The notes: generated from the sequence alone by a model not told the origin. 64,000 bases of DNA from Actinomycetales bacterium UBA1416 (GCA_002304945.1 DBPQ01000106.1:22364-86363); one strand, 5' to 3'; shown: positions 53,241-61,668, numbered from the stretch's first letter. Translations and numbers: made by a program.

Positions 53241-54865
53241 CGGCGATGCTCGGACGGCAGACCGTCCACGAGCTGGTCTCGTTGCTGCGGACGCCGCTGA
53301 CGATGATCCTGTCCGTGGCGTTCCCGCTCGTGTTCTTCCTCCTCCTGGCGGCGTTGATGGGTAACGCCGTGGTCGACGAGCGGACCGGTGTGCGCATGGT
53401 GCAGTTCCTCGCACCGGCACTGGCGTCGTTCGGCGTTCTCATGGCGAGCTTCTCGTTCCTGGCCTCCGGTCTCGCCGAGGCGCGGGCGAACGGGGTTCTG
53501 AAGCGCCAGCTCGGCACGCCCATCCCACGGTGGGTGCTGATCGGTGGGCGTGTCCTCGCGGCCATGATTCTCGGACTCATCGCCGTCGGCCTGGTCCTCG
53601 GGGTGGGGGTGGCGTTCTTCGACCTCCAGCTCCTCGGGCGCTCGATCGCCGCGGTGGTGGTGACGCTCCTGCTGTCCTCCCTCACGTTCGCCGCCCTCGG
53701 CCTCGCGCTCGCTCTCCTGCTCCCCACCACGCCGATGGTCGTGGCGGTGACCAACGGGCTGGCCATCGTGCTCTCGTTCATCTCGGGCGTGTTCATGATG
53801 GGGGGCGACACCCCCCGGTGGATGGAGACCCTGGCGTGGATGTTCCCGCTCAAGCACATGGTCACGCTGTTCTCGGACGGACTGAACCCCTACCTCGAGG
53901 GCTCCGGCTTCCACTGGGACAACCTCGCCGCCATCGCCGCCTGGGGCGTCGCGGGCTCGCTGCTGGCTCTGTGGACCCTCCGGTCCGGTCGGGAGGCCAG
54001 GCCCGCGTCGGCACGGGCGGGCAGGGTGCGGGCGGTTCCGGCCGACGCCGCCCCCCGCCGCTCGGGTCGGCCATCCCACTGGACACTGCTGACCGAGCAG
54101 GTGTCCCACGCGCAGGCGATCCTGTGGCGCGACGCCTCCTCCGTGTTCTTCGCGGTGGTCTTCCCCCTGCTCCTGACCGCCATCATCCCCACGGTGAACG
54201 GGGGAGGGGACCTCGAGATCGCGGACGGGCTGCTGCTCGGGTCCTTCTACGCCGCCACGATGGCGATCTACGGCACCGCCGTGACCTCGTTCGTCAACAT
54301 GCCGCAGGGTCTCGCCGAGGAACGAGAACGCGGCGTGCTGAAGCGCACGCGCGCGACGCCACTGCCCACGGGGACCCTGCTGGCCGGGCGGGTGGCCGCA
54401 GCCCTGGTGGTCTCGCTGCTCACGCTGGCGGCGATCGTCGTGCTGACGGTCCTCCTGTTCCGCCCACCCGTCCCTCCCGGCTGGCCCGTGGGGCTACTCG
54501 TGTTCGTGGTCTCCGCCGTGACCTTCTCGGTGACCGGGCTTGCCGTGGCGTCCCTGGTGCACTCCGGGCAGGCGGTCCTGGGCGCGACCCTCGGCACGCT
54601 GCTCCCGCTGTGCTTCATCTCGGACATCTTCGTGGTCGGCGCGGATCTCCCGGACGTCCTCGACGCGATCGGCTGGTTCTTCCCGCTCCGGCACGCCGCC
54701 CGTGCGATGACGGACGCGGTCTCCACCCTGGGCACCCCGTTCCCGTGGACGCACCTCGCCGTGATCCTCGCCTGGCTCGGGGTCTCCCTCGTGGTCATCG
54801 CCACCCGTTTCCGGTCGGAGGCCGTGAAGGACCCCCGGCCGGCACTCAGCGCAGTGCGGGGATGA
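53237..54865 (+). CDS. Fused double ABC-2 permease
   Basis: A 542-residue membrane protein made of two complete ABC-2-type permease domains joined by a charged linker (GREARPASARAGRVRAVPAD). Each half has six helices: the first begins TVHELVSLLRTPLTMILSVA and holds NGVLKRQLGTPIPRWVLIGG, the second begins LLTEQVSHAQAILWRDASSV and holds RGVLKRTRATPLPTGTLLAG, the same coupling-helix motif. In most relatives two separate chains dimerise, so this is a natural fusion. It should export a drug, lipid or peptide with the preceding ATPase. Its last 20 bases overlap the convergent LLM gene. Confidence 0.9.
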   Translation: MTAMLGRQTVHELVSLLRTPLTMILSVAFPLVFFLLLAALMGNAVVDERTGVRMVQFLAPALASFGVLMASFSFLASGLAEARANGVLKRQLGTPIPRWVLIGGRVLAAMILGLIAVGLVLGVGVAFFDLQLLGRSIAAVVVTLLLSSLTFAALGLALALLLPTTPMVVAVTNGLAIVLSFISGVFMMGGDTPRWMETLAWMFPLKHMVTLFSDGLNPYLEGSGFHWDNLAAIAAWGVAGSLLALWTLRSGREARPASARAGRVRAVPADAAPRRSGRPSHWTLLTEQVSHAQAILWRDASSVFFAVVFPLLLTAIIPTVNGGGDLEIADGLLLGSFYAATMAIYGTAVTSFVNMPQGLAEERERGVLKRTRATPLPTGTLLAGRVAAALVVSLLTLAAIVVLTVLLFRPPVPPGWPVGLLVFVVSAVTFSVTGLAVASLVHSGQAVLGATLGTLLPLCFISDIFVVGADLPDVLDAIGWFFPLRHAARAMTDAVSTLGTPFPWTHLAVILAWLGVSLVVIATRFRSEAVKDPRPALSAVRG

Positions 54866-55832
54866 CCTCACTGGCGAACAGGTCGATGCCGGAGCGGTCG
54901 TACGCCGCCTCGGGGAAGTAGAAGATCCCGTACTCCATGCCGAGCTCGCCGACGGCGCGCAGCTTCTCCACGATCTGCTCCGGTGTACCCACCCCGGGAA
55001 GCCCGTCGATGGTGCGGAGCTGGCCCGCCAACTGCTCCTCGGAGAGGTGGGGCCGAAGTCGTTCCACGTACTGCGCCCGCCGTTCGGCCACCTCGGCCTC
55101 GTCACGCCCGATGAACACGTTGTAGTTCGCCGACCGGGTGATCTCGGCGAAGTCCCGGCCCACCTCCTCGCAGTGGCCCCGCAGGATCTCGCTCTTGCGG
55201 GCAAACCCCTCGGGTGAGCCGTCGAAGTTGGTGTACTGGGCGTACCTCGCCGCAATCCGGAGGGTGACCTTCTCGCCGCCGCCGGCGATCCACAGGGGGA
55301 TGCCACCCTCCTGGAGGGGGAGCGGCCGGCAGATGGCGCCGTCGACGTCGTAGTGCTCGCCGTGGAACGTGGCGAGGCCCTCCGTCCACGCCTGCCGCAT
55401 GATCTGGACGCCCTCGTCGAGCATCTTCAACCGCGCACCCGCGCGGGGGAAACCGTAGCCGTAGGCGCGCCACTCGTGTTCGTACCAGCCGCCGCCGATG
55501 CCCATCTCGAGCCGGCCCGCGGAGATGTGGTCCACCGTGGCCGCGAACTTGGCGAGGTACATGGGCGGGCGGTAGCCCATGCACGTGCACATCTGTCCGA
55601 GGCGCACACGGGACGTGGCAGCCCCGAGGCCCGCCATGAGCGCCCAGGCCTCGTGGGTCGCCTCCTCCGACGGCTGCGGGGTGGTGTGGAAGTGGTCGTA
55701 CACCCAGATCGAGTCCCACGGGCCGTCGTCCGCGTGCCGGGCGAGGTCCCGCATCACCGCCCACTGGTCGGCGGGCGCGATGCCCACCAGGTCGAAGCGC
55801 CAGCCCTGCGGAATGAACAGTCCGAATCTCAT
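54846..55832 (-). CDS. LLM-class F420-dependent oxidoreductase
   Basis: A 328-residue luciferase-like flavin or F420 enzyme. It opens RFGLFIPQGWRFDLVG, then IWVYDHFHTTPQPSEEATHE and TSRVRLGQMCTCMGYRPPMY as in the TIGR03560-type F420 group, RLEMGIGGGWYEHEWRAYG, and IPLWIAGGGEKVTLRIAARY for cofactor phosphate. The substrate is unknown. Leaderless TAGGCT promoter. A single gene, convergent with the exporter. Confidence 0.85.
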   Translation of the reverse strand: MRFGLFIPQGWRFDLVGIAPADQWAVMRDLARHADDGPWDSIWVYDHFHTTPQPSEEATHEAWALMAGLGAATSRVRLGQMCTCMGYRPPMYLAKFAATVDHISAGRLEMGIGGGWYEHEWRAYGYGFPRAGARLKMLDEGVQIMRQAWTEGLATFHGEHYDVDGAICRPLPLQEGGIPLWIAGGGEKVTLRIAARYAQYTNFDGSPEGFARKSEILRGHCEEVGRDFAEITRSANYNVFIGRDEAEVAERRAQYVERLRPHLSEEQLAGQLRTIDGLPGVGTPEQIVEKLRAVGELGMEYGIFYFPEAAYDRSGIDLFASEVIPALR

Positions 55833-55838
55833 CCGACC

Positions 55839-55844
55839 AGCCTA
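55839..55844 (-). promoter_or_regulatory. -10 box (TAGGCT), leaderless, for the LLM oxidoreductase gene
   Basis: TAGGCT, six bases, ATG at 55832 on the minus strand. Confidence 0.55.
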
Positions 55845-55867
55845 GAGGGCCGCTCGCGGGGAGGTGC

Positions 55868-56473
55868 TCAGTACGCCGACGACGATGTCGGGCGCCGGCC
55901 GTGCTCCCGCCACTTGGAGACGAGCCAGATCACCGCGACCACGAGCACCACGAGGAGCACGGCGACGAGGAGCGGCAGGAACACCGACACCCCCACGAGC
56001 GCGACGGCGGAGACGTCCTCGGCGGTCGAGACGACGGGCCCGCCCGCTCCCGCCGTCGAGACGTTCACGATGGGTCGTCCGATCGCCTTCGCGGTGTGGG
56101 TGGTGAACGCGAGGAAGATGCCGAGCGCGATGGGGATCCACGCCCCCGACTGGAAGATCTCCGCCGGATCGCTCACGGCGATCGTCTCCGAACCGGAACC
56201 GGCCGCGAACACCATGCCGCCCGCAGCAGGCCGGACCACGGTCTGCAGGACGTCGTTCACACTGTCCACGGCGGGCACCTTGTCCGCCACCACCTCCACC
56301 ACGAGGAGGATGCCGAGGATCACCAGTGCGGCCGGCGACTCGAGCCACGCCCAGCCCGCAGGCAGCATCAGCAGGTCGGTGTACCGGGACAGCAGGCCCA
56401 GTGCCAGGAGGGGGATGTACGCGTTCAGGCCGGCCGCCATCGCGAGCCCCGAGCCTGTCAGCACTTCCAACAC
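55868..56473 (-). CDS. DUF4126-family membrane protein
   Basis: A 201-residue protein with about five helices: the first LTGSGLAMAAGLNAYIPLLA, then LVILGILLVVEVVADKVPAV, the loop VNDVLQTVVRPAAGGMVFAA, ALGIFLAFTTHTAKAIGRPI and FLPLLVAVLLVVLVVAVIWL. These conserved loops define DUF4126; function unknown. Starts with GTG at 56473 six bases after CATTCT. Divergent from the phosphatidyltransferase cluster. Confidence 0.85.
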   Translation of the reverse strand: MLEVLTGSGLAMAAGLNAYIPLLALGLLSRYTDLLMLPAGWAWLESPAALVILGILLVVEVVADKVPAVDSVNDVLQTVVRPAAGGMVFAAGSGSETIAVSDPAEIFQSGAWIPIALGIFLAFTTHTAKAIGRPIVNVSTAGAGGPVVSTAEDVSAVALVGVSVFLPLLVAVLLVVLVVAVIWLVSKWREHGRRPTSSSAY

Positions 56474-56479
56474 GTCACA

Positions 56480-56492
56480 AGAATGGCATGAT
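56480..56492. promoter_or_regulatory. Divergent -10 boxes: DUF4126 (CATTCT) and envelope cluster (CATGAT)
   Basis: Minus strand CATTCT (56485 to 56480), six bases, GTG at 56473. Plus strand CATGAT (56487-56492) with a leader of about 44 bases to the ATG at 56543. The boxes are one base apart. Confidence 0.4.
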
Positions 56493-56542
56493 TTCGTGAA
56501 GGGAGCATGGGTGGGAACATCACAAATCGGGAAAGGGCCGCG

Positions 56543-57118
56543 ATGGCGAGCACGGGCGACGCGCAGGCGTTGAGTTCCCGCGTCTGGACCGTGCCCAACG
56601 TGATCTCGATGCTCCGCCTCGCGCTGGTCCCCGTCTTCGCCTGGCTCATCCTCACCGAGCAGGACGTCGCCGCCGTCGTCGTGCTCATCGTGGCAGGCGC
56701 CTCGGACTGGTTCGACGGCGTGATCGCCCGGCGCTTCGACCAGATGAGCCGTCTCGGCCAACTCCTCGACCCCGCCGCGGACAGGTTGTACATCCTCGTC
56801 ACCCTCATCGGCCTCGGCTCGCGCGGCTTCGTCCCGTGGTGGCTCGTCGCCGTCATCGTCGGCCGGGACGTGCTGCTGACCGCGCTCCTGCCGGCGCTGC
56901 GCCGCCGCGGTCTGGCGCCGCTGCAGGTGCACGTGGCCGGTAAGGCCGGCACGTTCGCGCTCATGTACTCCTTCCCCCTCCTGCTCCTCGCCCACCTCGG
57001 TGGCACCCTCGGGTACCTCTCGCTGGTGGTGGGGTGGGCCGCCGCCCTCTGGGGAATCGCGCTCTACTGGCTCTCTGCCGGCATCTACATCCGCCAGGGC
57101 CTGGAGGCGGGCCGATGA
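56543..57118 (+). CDS. CDP-alcohol phosphatidyltransferase (PgsA-like)
   Basis: A 191-residue integral membrane enzyme that moves a phosphatidyl group from CDP-diacylglycerol to an alcohol. The family signature is complete: SDWFDGVIARRFDQMSRLGQ, then LLDPAADR, giving D-x2-DG-x2-AR-x8-G-x3-D-x3-D. About six helices. By position it matches pgsA2 of mycobacteria, a phosphatidylglycerolphosphate-synthase-like gene; the acceptor alcohol is not proven. The ATG at 56543 with GGGAAAGGG six bases upstream is preferred over the ATG at 56507, whose SD is too close. Confidence 0.9.
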   Translation: MASTGDAQALSSRVWTVPNVISMLRLALVPVFAWLILTEQDVAAVVVLIVAGASDWFDGVIARRFDQMSRLGQLLDPAADRLYILVTLIGLGSRGFVPWWLVAVIVGRDVLLTALLPALRRRGLAPLQVHVAGKAGTFALMYSFPLLLLAHLGGTLGYLSLVVGWAAALWGIALYWLSAGIYIRQGLEAGR

Positions 57119-57930
57119 GCGCGCCCGCGACGCGGGCCGGCTCCGTGTCCGCCGGCGCACTGCGCCGGCTCCTCGAGGACCCGATCGGGCACGGGTACAC
57201 GAAGGCCGCCCACGATGCGCCCCGGTCGCCGTGGCAACGCGCGGTGGCGGGCCTCGCCGTCGTCGCGATGGTCGCGGTACCCCTGTGGGCGGCGAAGGAC
57301 CTGCGGAGCGCACGGTCCGGTGAGGGTGCGAACGCGGCGCTGCGGGAGCAGGTGCAGGGCGACCTCGCCGTCCAGGGAGCGCTCGAGGAGCAGATCGCCG
57401 AACTGAACGCCGAGATCCTCGCCAGCCAGTCCGTCCTCCTTCCCGAGGACGGCGCCGCCGGTGCGGGGGCGACCACGCTGGGGATCCATGTCGGCACCGT
57501 CCCGGTCACCGGGCCCGGCATCGTCGTGACACTGGACGACTCGAGTGCCGGCACGGCCTCGGAACGGCTGCAGGACTTCGACCTCCAGGTGCTCGTCAAC
57601 GCACTGTGGGCGTCGGGGGCCGAGGCCGTCGCCGTCGACGGGCAGCGGCTCGCCCCCTCCACCGCGATACGGAATGCCGGCGAGGCCGTGCTCGTGAACC
57701 TCACGCCCCTGTCCCCGCCGTACGTCGTGGAGGCGATCGGCGATCCCACGGACCTGCAGGTCCGCCTGGCCAGGACGCGGGCCGCGGGACACCTCGCGGT
57801 CCTGCGGGACACCTACGGGATCACGGTCGCCATCGACACCGCGGATTCGCTGGTCCTCGGCGCGGCGCCGTCGCGAGGCGTCCAGTTCGCGGAAATCCTA
57901 GGGGAGGAGCCCGATGAGACGATCTCGTGA
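57115..57930 (+). CDS. DUF881 membrane-anchored protein (first copy)
   Basis: A 271-residue protein with a cytoplasmic start, one helix (AVAGLAVVAMVAVPLWAA), a coiled coil (about residues 70-100, LREQVQGDLAVQGALEEQIA) and an external DUF881 domain with GPGIVVTLDD, VLVNALWASGAEAVAVDGQR and YVVEAIGDP. DUF881 proteins flank the small basic protein in actinobacteria and firmicutes near division genes; they are thought to act at the cell envelope or division site. ATGA overlap with the upstream gene. Confidence 0.9.
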   Translation: MSAPATRAGSVSAGALRRLLEDPIGHGYTKAAHDAPRSPWQRAVAGLAVVAMVAVPLWAAKDLRSARSGEGANAALREQVQGDLAVQGALEEQIAELNAEILASQSVLLPEDGAAGAGATTLGIHVGTVPVTGPGIVVTLDDSSAGTASERLQDFDLQVLVNALWASGAEAVAVDGQRLAPSTAIRNAGEAVLVNLTPLSPPYVVEAIGDPTDLQVRLARTRAAGHLAVLRDTYGITVAIDTADSLVLGAAPSRGVQFAEILGEEPDETIS

Positions 57931-57948
57931 CGGTGGGGAGGAGGGACT

Positions 57949-58281
57949 GTGCTCGTAGCAGTGGGGCTCGTGATCGGTGTGATCCTGGGGCTCGTCGTGC
58001 AACCGACGATCCCGGCGGGGCTGCAGCCGTACCTCCCGATCGCCATTGTGGCCGCCCTGGACGCCATGTTCGGCGCCCTCCGCGCCTACCTCGACGAGGT
58101 GTTCTCCGACCGGGTGTTCATCACCTCCTTCATCTTCAACGTCCTCATCGCGGCCTTCATCGTGTTCCTCGGTGACCAGCTCGGCGTCGGGTCACAGATG
58201 ACCACCGCGGTCGTCGTGGTCCTCGGCATCCGGATCTTCGCCAACGCGGCCGCCATCCGCCGGCACATCTTCAAGGCGTGA
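57949..58281 (+). CDS. sbp: Small basic protein Sbp (DUF1290)
   Basis: A 110-residue membrane protein with three helices and the conserved loops GLVVQPTIPAGLQPYLPIAI, VAALDAMFGALRAYLDEVF and GIRIFANAAAIRRHIF, which define the Sbp/DUF1290 family encoded next to ftsQ or between DUF881 genes. Role unknown. GTG start after GGGGAGGAGGGAC. Its stop overlaps the next start (GTGA). Confidence 0.92.
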   Translation: MLVAVGLVIGVILGLVVQPTIPAGLQPYLPIAIVAALDAMFGALRAYLDEVFSDRVFITSFIFNVLIAAFIVFLGDQLGVGSQMTTAVVVVLGIRIFANAAAIRRHIFKA

Positions 58282-59015
58282 GCGTGGAGCGGAGCGTGTG
58301 GGACCGGGTCCGCGTCCTGCTGCGGCCGCGGCTCAGCCGCACGCAGGTGGTGGTCGCGTTCCTGGTCGCCCTCGTGGGCTTCAGCGCGGCCACGCAGATC
58401 CAGCAGGACGAGGCGGACTCCCTCTCCAGCCTGTCGCAGACCGAACTCGTCCGCCTCCTCGACGAGATCGGCACCCGCATCGACGACCTGTCGGCGGAGC
58501 GCGACTCCCTGCGTGCCGACCTGGCCCAGCTCCGCAACGACGTCACGTCCCAGGAGGCCGCCCGCGCCGCGGCGGAGGAGCAGCTCATGGTCCGCTCGGT
58601 GCAGGCCGGGGTCGTTCCCGTGCACGGCCCCGGGATCGTGGTGACCGTAGAGGACCCCCGCGGAGCCGTGCGCGCCCAATCCCTGGTGACGCTCATCGAG
58701 GAACTCCGCAACGCCGGCGCCGAGGCCATCCAGCTGAACTCCGTGCGCATCTCGACGACCTCGTGGGTGTCCCAGACGGATGACGGGATCGAGGTCGACG
58801 GCCTGTCGACCTCGCCGCCCTACCGGGTCAGCGCGATCGGCTCGCCGGACGCCCTCTCCGTGGCGCTCGAGATGCCCGGCGGGGTACTCTCGGCCATCCG
58901 TGCGACCGGCGCGACGACCACCCTCCAGGAGCTCGACGACGTCCGCATCGAGGCGGTCCGCGTGCTGCCGGACCTCGTCCACGCGCGGGTCGTCGAACCC
59001 GACGAGGAAGGGTGA
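58278..59015 (+). CDS. DUF881 membrane-anchored protein (second copy)
   Basis: A 245-residue paralogue of the first DUF881 protein: helix TQVVVAFLVALVGFSAATQI, coiled coil (DEIGTRIDDLSAERDSLRAD), then VHGPGIVVTVEDP, LIEELRNAGAEAIQLNSVRI and YRVSAIGSPDAL. Together with the first copy and Sbp it probably forms an envelope complex. After it mycobacteria carry gcvH, which is missing here; instead 51 bases with a new promoter lead to the FHA gene. Confidence 0.9.
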   Translation: MSVERSVWDRVRVLLRPRLSRTQVVVAFLVALVGFSAATQIQQDEADSLSSLSQTELVRLLDEIGTRIDDLSAERDSLRADLAQLRNDVTSQEAARAAAEEQLMVRSVQAGVVPVHGPGIVVTVEDPRGAVRAQSLVTLIEELRNAGAEAIQLNSVRISTTSWVSQTDDGIEVDGLSTSPPYRVSAIGSPDALSVALEMPGGVLSAIRATGATTTLQELDDVRIEAVRVLPDLVHARVVEPDEEG

Positions 59016-59035
59016 TGCCGCACGCCACATGCGGG

Positions 59036-59041
59036 TAAAGT
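59036..59041 (+). promoter_or_regulatory. -10 box (TAAAGT) for the FHA gene
   Basis: TAAAGT lies 25 bases before the GTG at 59067. The leader has the ribosome site GAAGGAGG. Confidence 0.5.
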
Positions 59042-59066
59042 TGAGGAACAAGCGAAGGAGGCGATC

Positions 59067-59525
59067 GTGAGCGAAGCCAGCCGTGAGGGCAACACCACCC
59101 AGTTCGGCGCCATTGGCGCCGTCGGGGCCGAGCCGGATGAGTTCTCCCGTGCGTCCCTCACCCCCAGCGACCAGGAGGCCGTCGAGGCACTGCCCCCGGC
59201 CTCTGCGCTCCTGATCGTGCAGCGTGGCCCGAACATGGGTGCCAGGTTCCTCCTTGACGCCCCCCGGACGACGGCGGGCCGGCACCCGAGTTCCGACATC
59301 TTCCTGGATGACGTCACCGTCTCCCGCAAGCACGCCGAGTTCCTCGCCGAGGACGGCGGGTTCGTGGTCCGCGACGTCGGCTCGCTCAACGGCACCTACG
59401 TGAACCGGCAGCGCATCGAGTCCGTGGCGCTCAATGCGGGGGACGAGGTGCAGGTGGGCAAGTACCGTCTCACCTACCACCCCTCGCCGTCCCGGGTGCG
59501 GGAGACGGGCGAGCGTCCCCAGTGA
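59067..59525 (+). CDS. garA: FHA-domain regulator of the GarA/OdhI type
   Basis: A 152-residue cytoplasmic protein. The C-terminal FHA domain (about 45-140) has RHPSSDIFLDDVTVSRKHAE and VGSLNGTYVNRQRI, with the phosphothreonine-binding Arg, Ser and Asn. In GarA and OdhI an N-terminal threonine pair is phosphorylated by PknG/PknB kinases, which switches off inhibition of 2-oxoglutarate dehydrogenase. Here a pair Thr10-Thr11 in EGNTTQFG is the candidate; the context differs from the ETTS of GarA. No kinase is in the window. Confidence 0.9.
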   Translation: MSEASREGNTTQFGAIGAVGAEPDEFSRASLTPSDQEAVEALPPASALLIVQRGPNMGARFLLDAPRTTAGRHPSSDIFLDDVTVSRKHAEFLAEDGGFVVRDVGSLNGTYVNRQRIESVALNAGDEVQVGKYRLTYHPSPSRVRETGERPQ

Positions 59526-60268
59526 CCTCCCCACAGCCGGAGTTCCGCGAGCGGCCGCGCACCGGCTACTGGCCGTTCGACGCGTCCCAGAAGGGGACGA
59601 TGACCATCGGTTCCGTGCTCGCCATCCTCCAGGCCGAGTTCCCCGCGGTGACGGTCTCCAAGCTGCGCTTCCTCGAGGACCAGGGACTGGTCGAACCCAC
59701 CCGCACCGGCTCGGGCTACCGGAAGTACTCCCAGGCCGACGTCGCACGGCTGCGGTACACGCTGACGCAGCAGCGCGACCACTACCTCCCCTTGCGCGTC
59801 ATCCGCGATCACCTCGCCGATCTCGATGCCGGTCGGGAGGTCGAGGAGCCGCGCACGGCACGGGTCGTCGCCCGCGAGGGCCGGTTGGTCGGTCCGATCT
59901 CCGGGTCGCGGGTCTCCGCCAGGGAACTGACCGAGCTGACGGGCGTTCCCGCCGCGGAGATCGAGGAGATGACGCGGGCCGGGCTGCTCGTGCCGGATGC
60001 GCGCGGGCGCTTCGCCTCCCAGAGCGTCGCCGTCGTGCAGGTCCTCGCCGACCTCGCGCGGCGGGGCATCGCCCCGCGCAACCTGCGCTCGATGCGGGCC
60101 AACGCCGACCACGTGGCCGGACTGGTCGACCAGGTGGTCGCCCCCACCAGGGCGCAGCGGACGTCGCTCGCCCGCGAGCGGTCCGCGGCCGAGGCGACCG
60201 AGCTGGCCGAGGCCATCGCCCGGCTCTACGCGAGCCTCATCCGGGTGGCCACCGACAACCTGGGCTGA
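59522..60268 (+). CDS. ftsR: MerR-family regulator, FtsR type
   Basis: A 248-residue transcription factor with an N-terminal MerR-like helix-turn-helix (MTIGSVLAILQAEFPAVTVS, then KLRFLEDQGLVEPTRTGSGY RKYSQAD) and a longer C-terminal part with a second helical domain (VSARELTELTGVPAAEIEEM). By position directly after the FHA gene it matches the gene named ftsR in corynebacteria, an activator of ftsZ, and Rv1828 of M. tuberculosis. The GTG overlaps the FHA stop. No ligand cysteines, so it is not a metal or redox sensor of the classic MerR kind. Confidence 0.85.
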   Translation: MTSPQPEFRERPRTGYWPFDASQKGTMTIGSVLAILQAEFPAVTVSKLRFLEDQGLVEPTRTGSGYRKYSQADVARLRYTLTQQRDHYLPLRVIRDHLADLDAGREVEEPRTARVVAREGRLVGPISGSRVSARELTELTGVPAAEIEEMTRAGLLVPDARGRFASQSVAVVQVLADLARRGIAPRNLRSMRANADHVAGLVDQVVAPTRAQRTSLARERSAAEATELAEAIARLYASLIRVATDNLG

Positions 60269-60374
60269 CCAACCCTCAACCTCAACATGACGGTTTGGTC
60301 TCGGTCGAACCTCTCGGCGTGTCCCACCGGCCCGGTGGCAGCGGAAGCCCTAGCGTGGCTTCTGGAGATGCCGG

Positions 60375-60380
60375 TATCCT
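60375..60380 (+). promoter_or_regulatory. -10 box (TATCCT) for the second MerR gene
   Basis: TATCCT lies 27 bases before the GTG at 60408. The 139-base gap before it also has two CTCAAC direct repeats (around 60276-60287), a possible regulator site. Confidence 0.45.
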
Positions 60381-60407
60381 GAGCTTCCGGCAACGAATGG
60401 AGTGACC

Positions 60408-60974
60408 GTGACACACACTGATGCGACTGCCGCCTCGTCGCGTAGTGGACAGGGAATGCTCTTTGGCGACACGCTTGCCGACATCGACGCCGCGACGGGC
60501 TACCGTGGGCCGACCGCCTGCAAGGCGGCGCAGATCACCTACCGCCAACTCGACTACTGGGCACGGACCGGCCTCGTCGAGCCGTCCGTGCGGGGTGCGA
60601 AGGGGTCCGGCTCGCAGCGTCTCTACTCGTTCCGGGACATCCTCGTTCTCAAGGTGGTGAAGCGGCTGCTCGACACCGGTGTCTCCCTGCAGCAGATCCG
60701 CCAGGCCATCACGCACCTGAAGGAGCGCGGTGTCGAGGACCTCGCCCAGATCACCCTCATGAGCGACGGCGCCTCGGTCTACGAGTGCACGAGCGCCGAC
60801 GAGGTCATCGACCTCGTCCAGGGCGGGCAGGGCGTGTTCGGGATCGCCGTCGGACGGGTGTGGCGCGAGATCGAGGGCTCGCTCGCCACGCTCCCGTCCG
60901 AGCGCGCCGAGACCGAGTCCACCGTGGACGAGCTCGCCGAGCGGCGTGCCGCGAAGCGGGCCTCGAACGCCTGA
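60408..60974 (+). CDS. MerR-family regulator (second copy)
   Basis: A 188-residue regulator. HTH: GPTACKAAQITYRQLDYWAR, then TGLVEPSVRGAKGSGSQRLY, followed by the helix SFRDILVLKVVKRLLDTGVS and a C-terminal domain (VYECTSADEVIDLVQGGQGV). By order it corresponds to Rv1830 of M. tuberculosis. In mycobacteria a DUF151 nuclease gene lies between the two MerR genes; it is absent. The GTG at 60408 is preferred over the GTG at 60402, for which the SD is too close. Confidence 0.85.
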   Translation: MTHTDATAASSRSGQGMLFGDTLADIDAATGYRGPTACKAAQITYRQLDYWARTGLVEPSVRGAKGSGSQRLYSFRDILVLKVVKRLLDTGVSLQQIRQAITHLKERGVEDLAQITLMSDGASVYECTSADEVIDLVQGGQGVFGIAVGRVWREIEGSLATLPSERAETESTVDELAERRAAKRASNA

Positions 60975-60979
60975 GCGCC

Positions 60980-61660
60980 ATGGCGCACGTCCACTCCCTC
61001 CTGCCCCTGTCACGATCCGACCTCGAGTTCATCTGGCTGCTGACGGCCGGCTGGGACGACGCGGATCTCCGCTCCACGCGATCCACGACGAAGCGGCTCT
61101 TCCTCCTCGACACGGTGGGGGACCCCCTCGACCGGCTCGCCCTCCAGCTGGGCGCCCAGGCGGCCGGCTTCCAGCTCCTCGACGTGCCCCGTGACCTCGA
61201 CGCCGCCGGCGTCCTGGCCACCATCGGTCCGCTGGCGGACGCTATCGCCGTCGTCGACGACTCCGGTCGGTACGACGCGCTGTACGAGCAGGGCGACGTC
61301 CCCGTGCTGACGGTGCGACGGAACGGGGGAGGGCCGCTCGAGGTGCTCGCCCACCTGTACCGCTGGTACATGGCGGGACAGCCGCTGCGGGGGCTGCGGG
61401 TCGTCTGGCGCGGCCGGTCCGAGGCCACCCTCACCGCCTGGTGCGAGGCCACCCGACAGGTGCCGTTGCAGGTCACGCACGTGGGTGAGCGCGACCTCGT
61501 GTCTCCCGCACTGCTCGAGGAACTCCGCCGGGGTGCCCAGCAGGGTGAGTTCCGCCGGCTGCGCACCGCCCCGGACCACGACGTCGACGCCACCCCGCGG
61601 GCCGACGTGCGGACCCTCGCGTGCACGATCGCGGCGGTCCTGGAGTTCACGCAACCCTAG
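60980..61660 (+). CDS. Aspartate/ornithine-carbamoyltransferase-like protein lacking active-site residues
   Basis: A 226-residue protein that appears to follow the carbamoyltransferase fold in shortened form: LPLSRSDLEFIWLLTAGWDD resembles the N-terminal helix, DLRSTRSTTKRLFLLDTVGD stands where the carbamoyl-phosphate loop STRTR should be, VLATIGPLADAIAVVDD and DVPVLTVRRNGGGPLEVLAH replace the HPTQ loop, and LRGLRVVWRGRSEATLTAWC starts the second domain. The STRTR Arg and the HPTQ His are not conserved and the C-terminal SLP-type loop is absent, so catalysis is unlikely. It may bind a small acid or act as a regulator. It follows the MerR gene by five bases. Confidence 0.5.
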   Translation: MAHVHSLLPLSRSDLEFIWLLTAGWDDADLRSTRSTTKRLFLLDTVGDPLDRLALQLGAQAAGFQLLDVPRDLDAAGVLATIGPLADAIAVVDDSGRYDALYEQGDVPVLTVRRNGGGPLEVLAHLYRWYMAGQPLRGLRVVWRGRSEATLTAWCEATRQVPLQVTHVGERDLVSPALLEELRRGAQQGEFRRLRTAPDHDVDATPRADVRTLACTIAAVLEFTQP

Positions 61661-61668
61661 GAGGGCCC

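Noticed and set aside
55868..57313. Extended minus-strand frame upstream of the DUF4126 gene
   Set aside because: The part beyond 56473 is antisense to the phosphatidyltransferase gene and has no motif.
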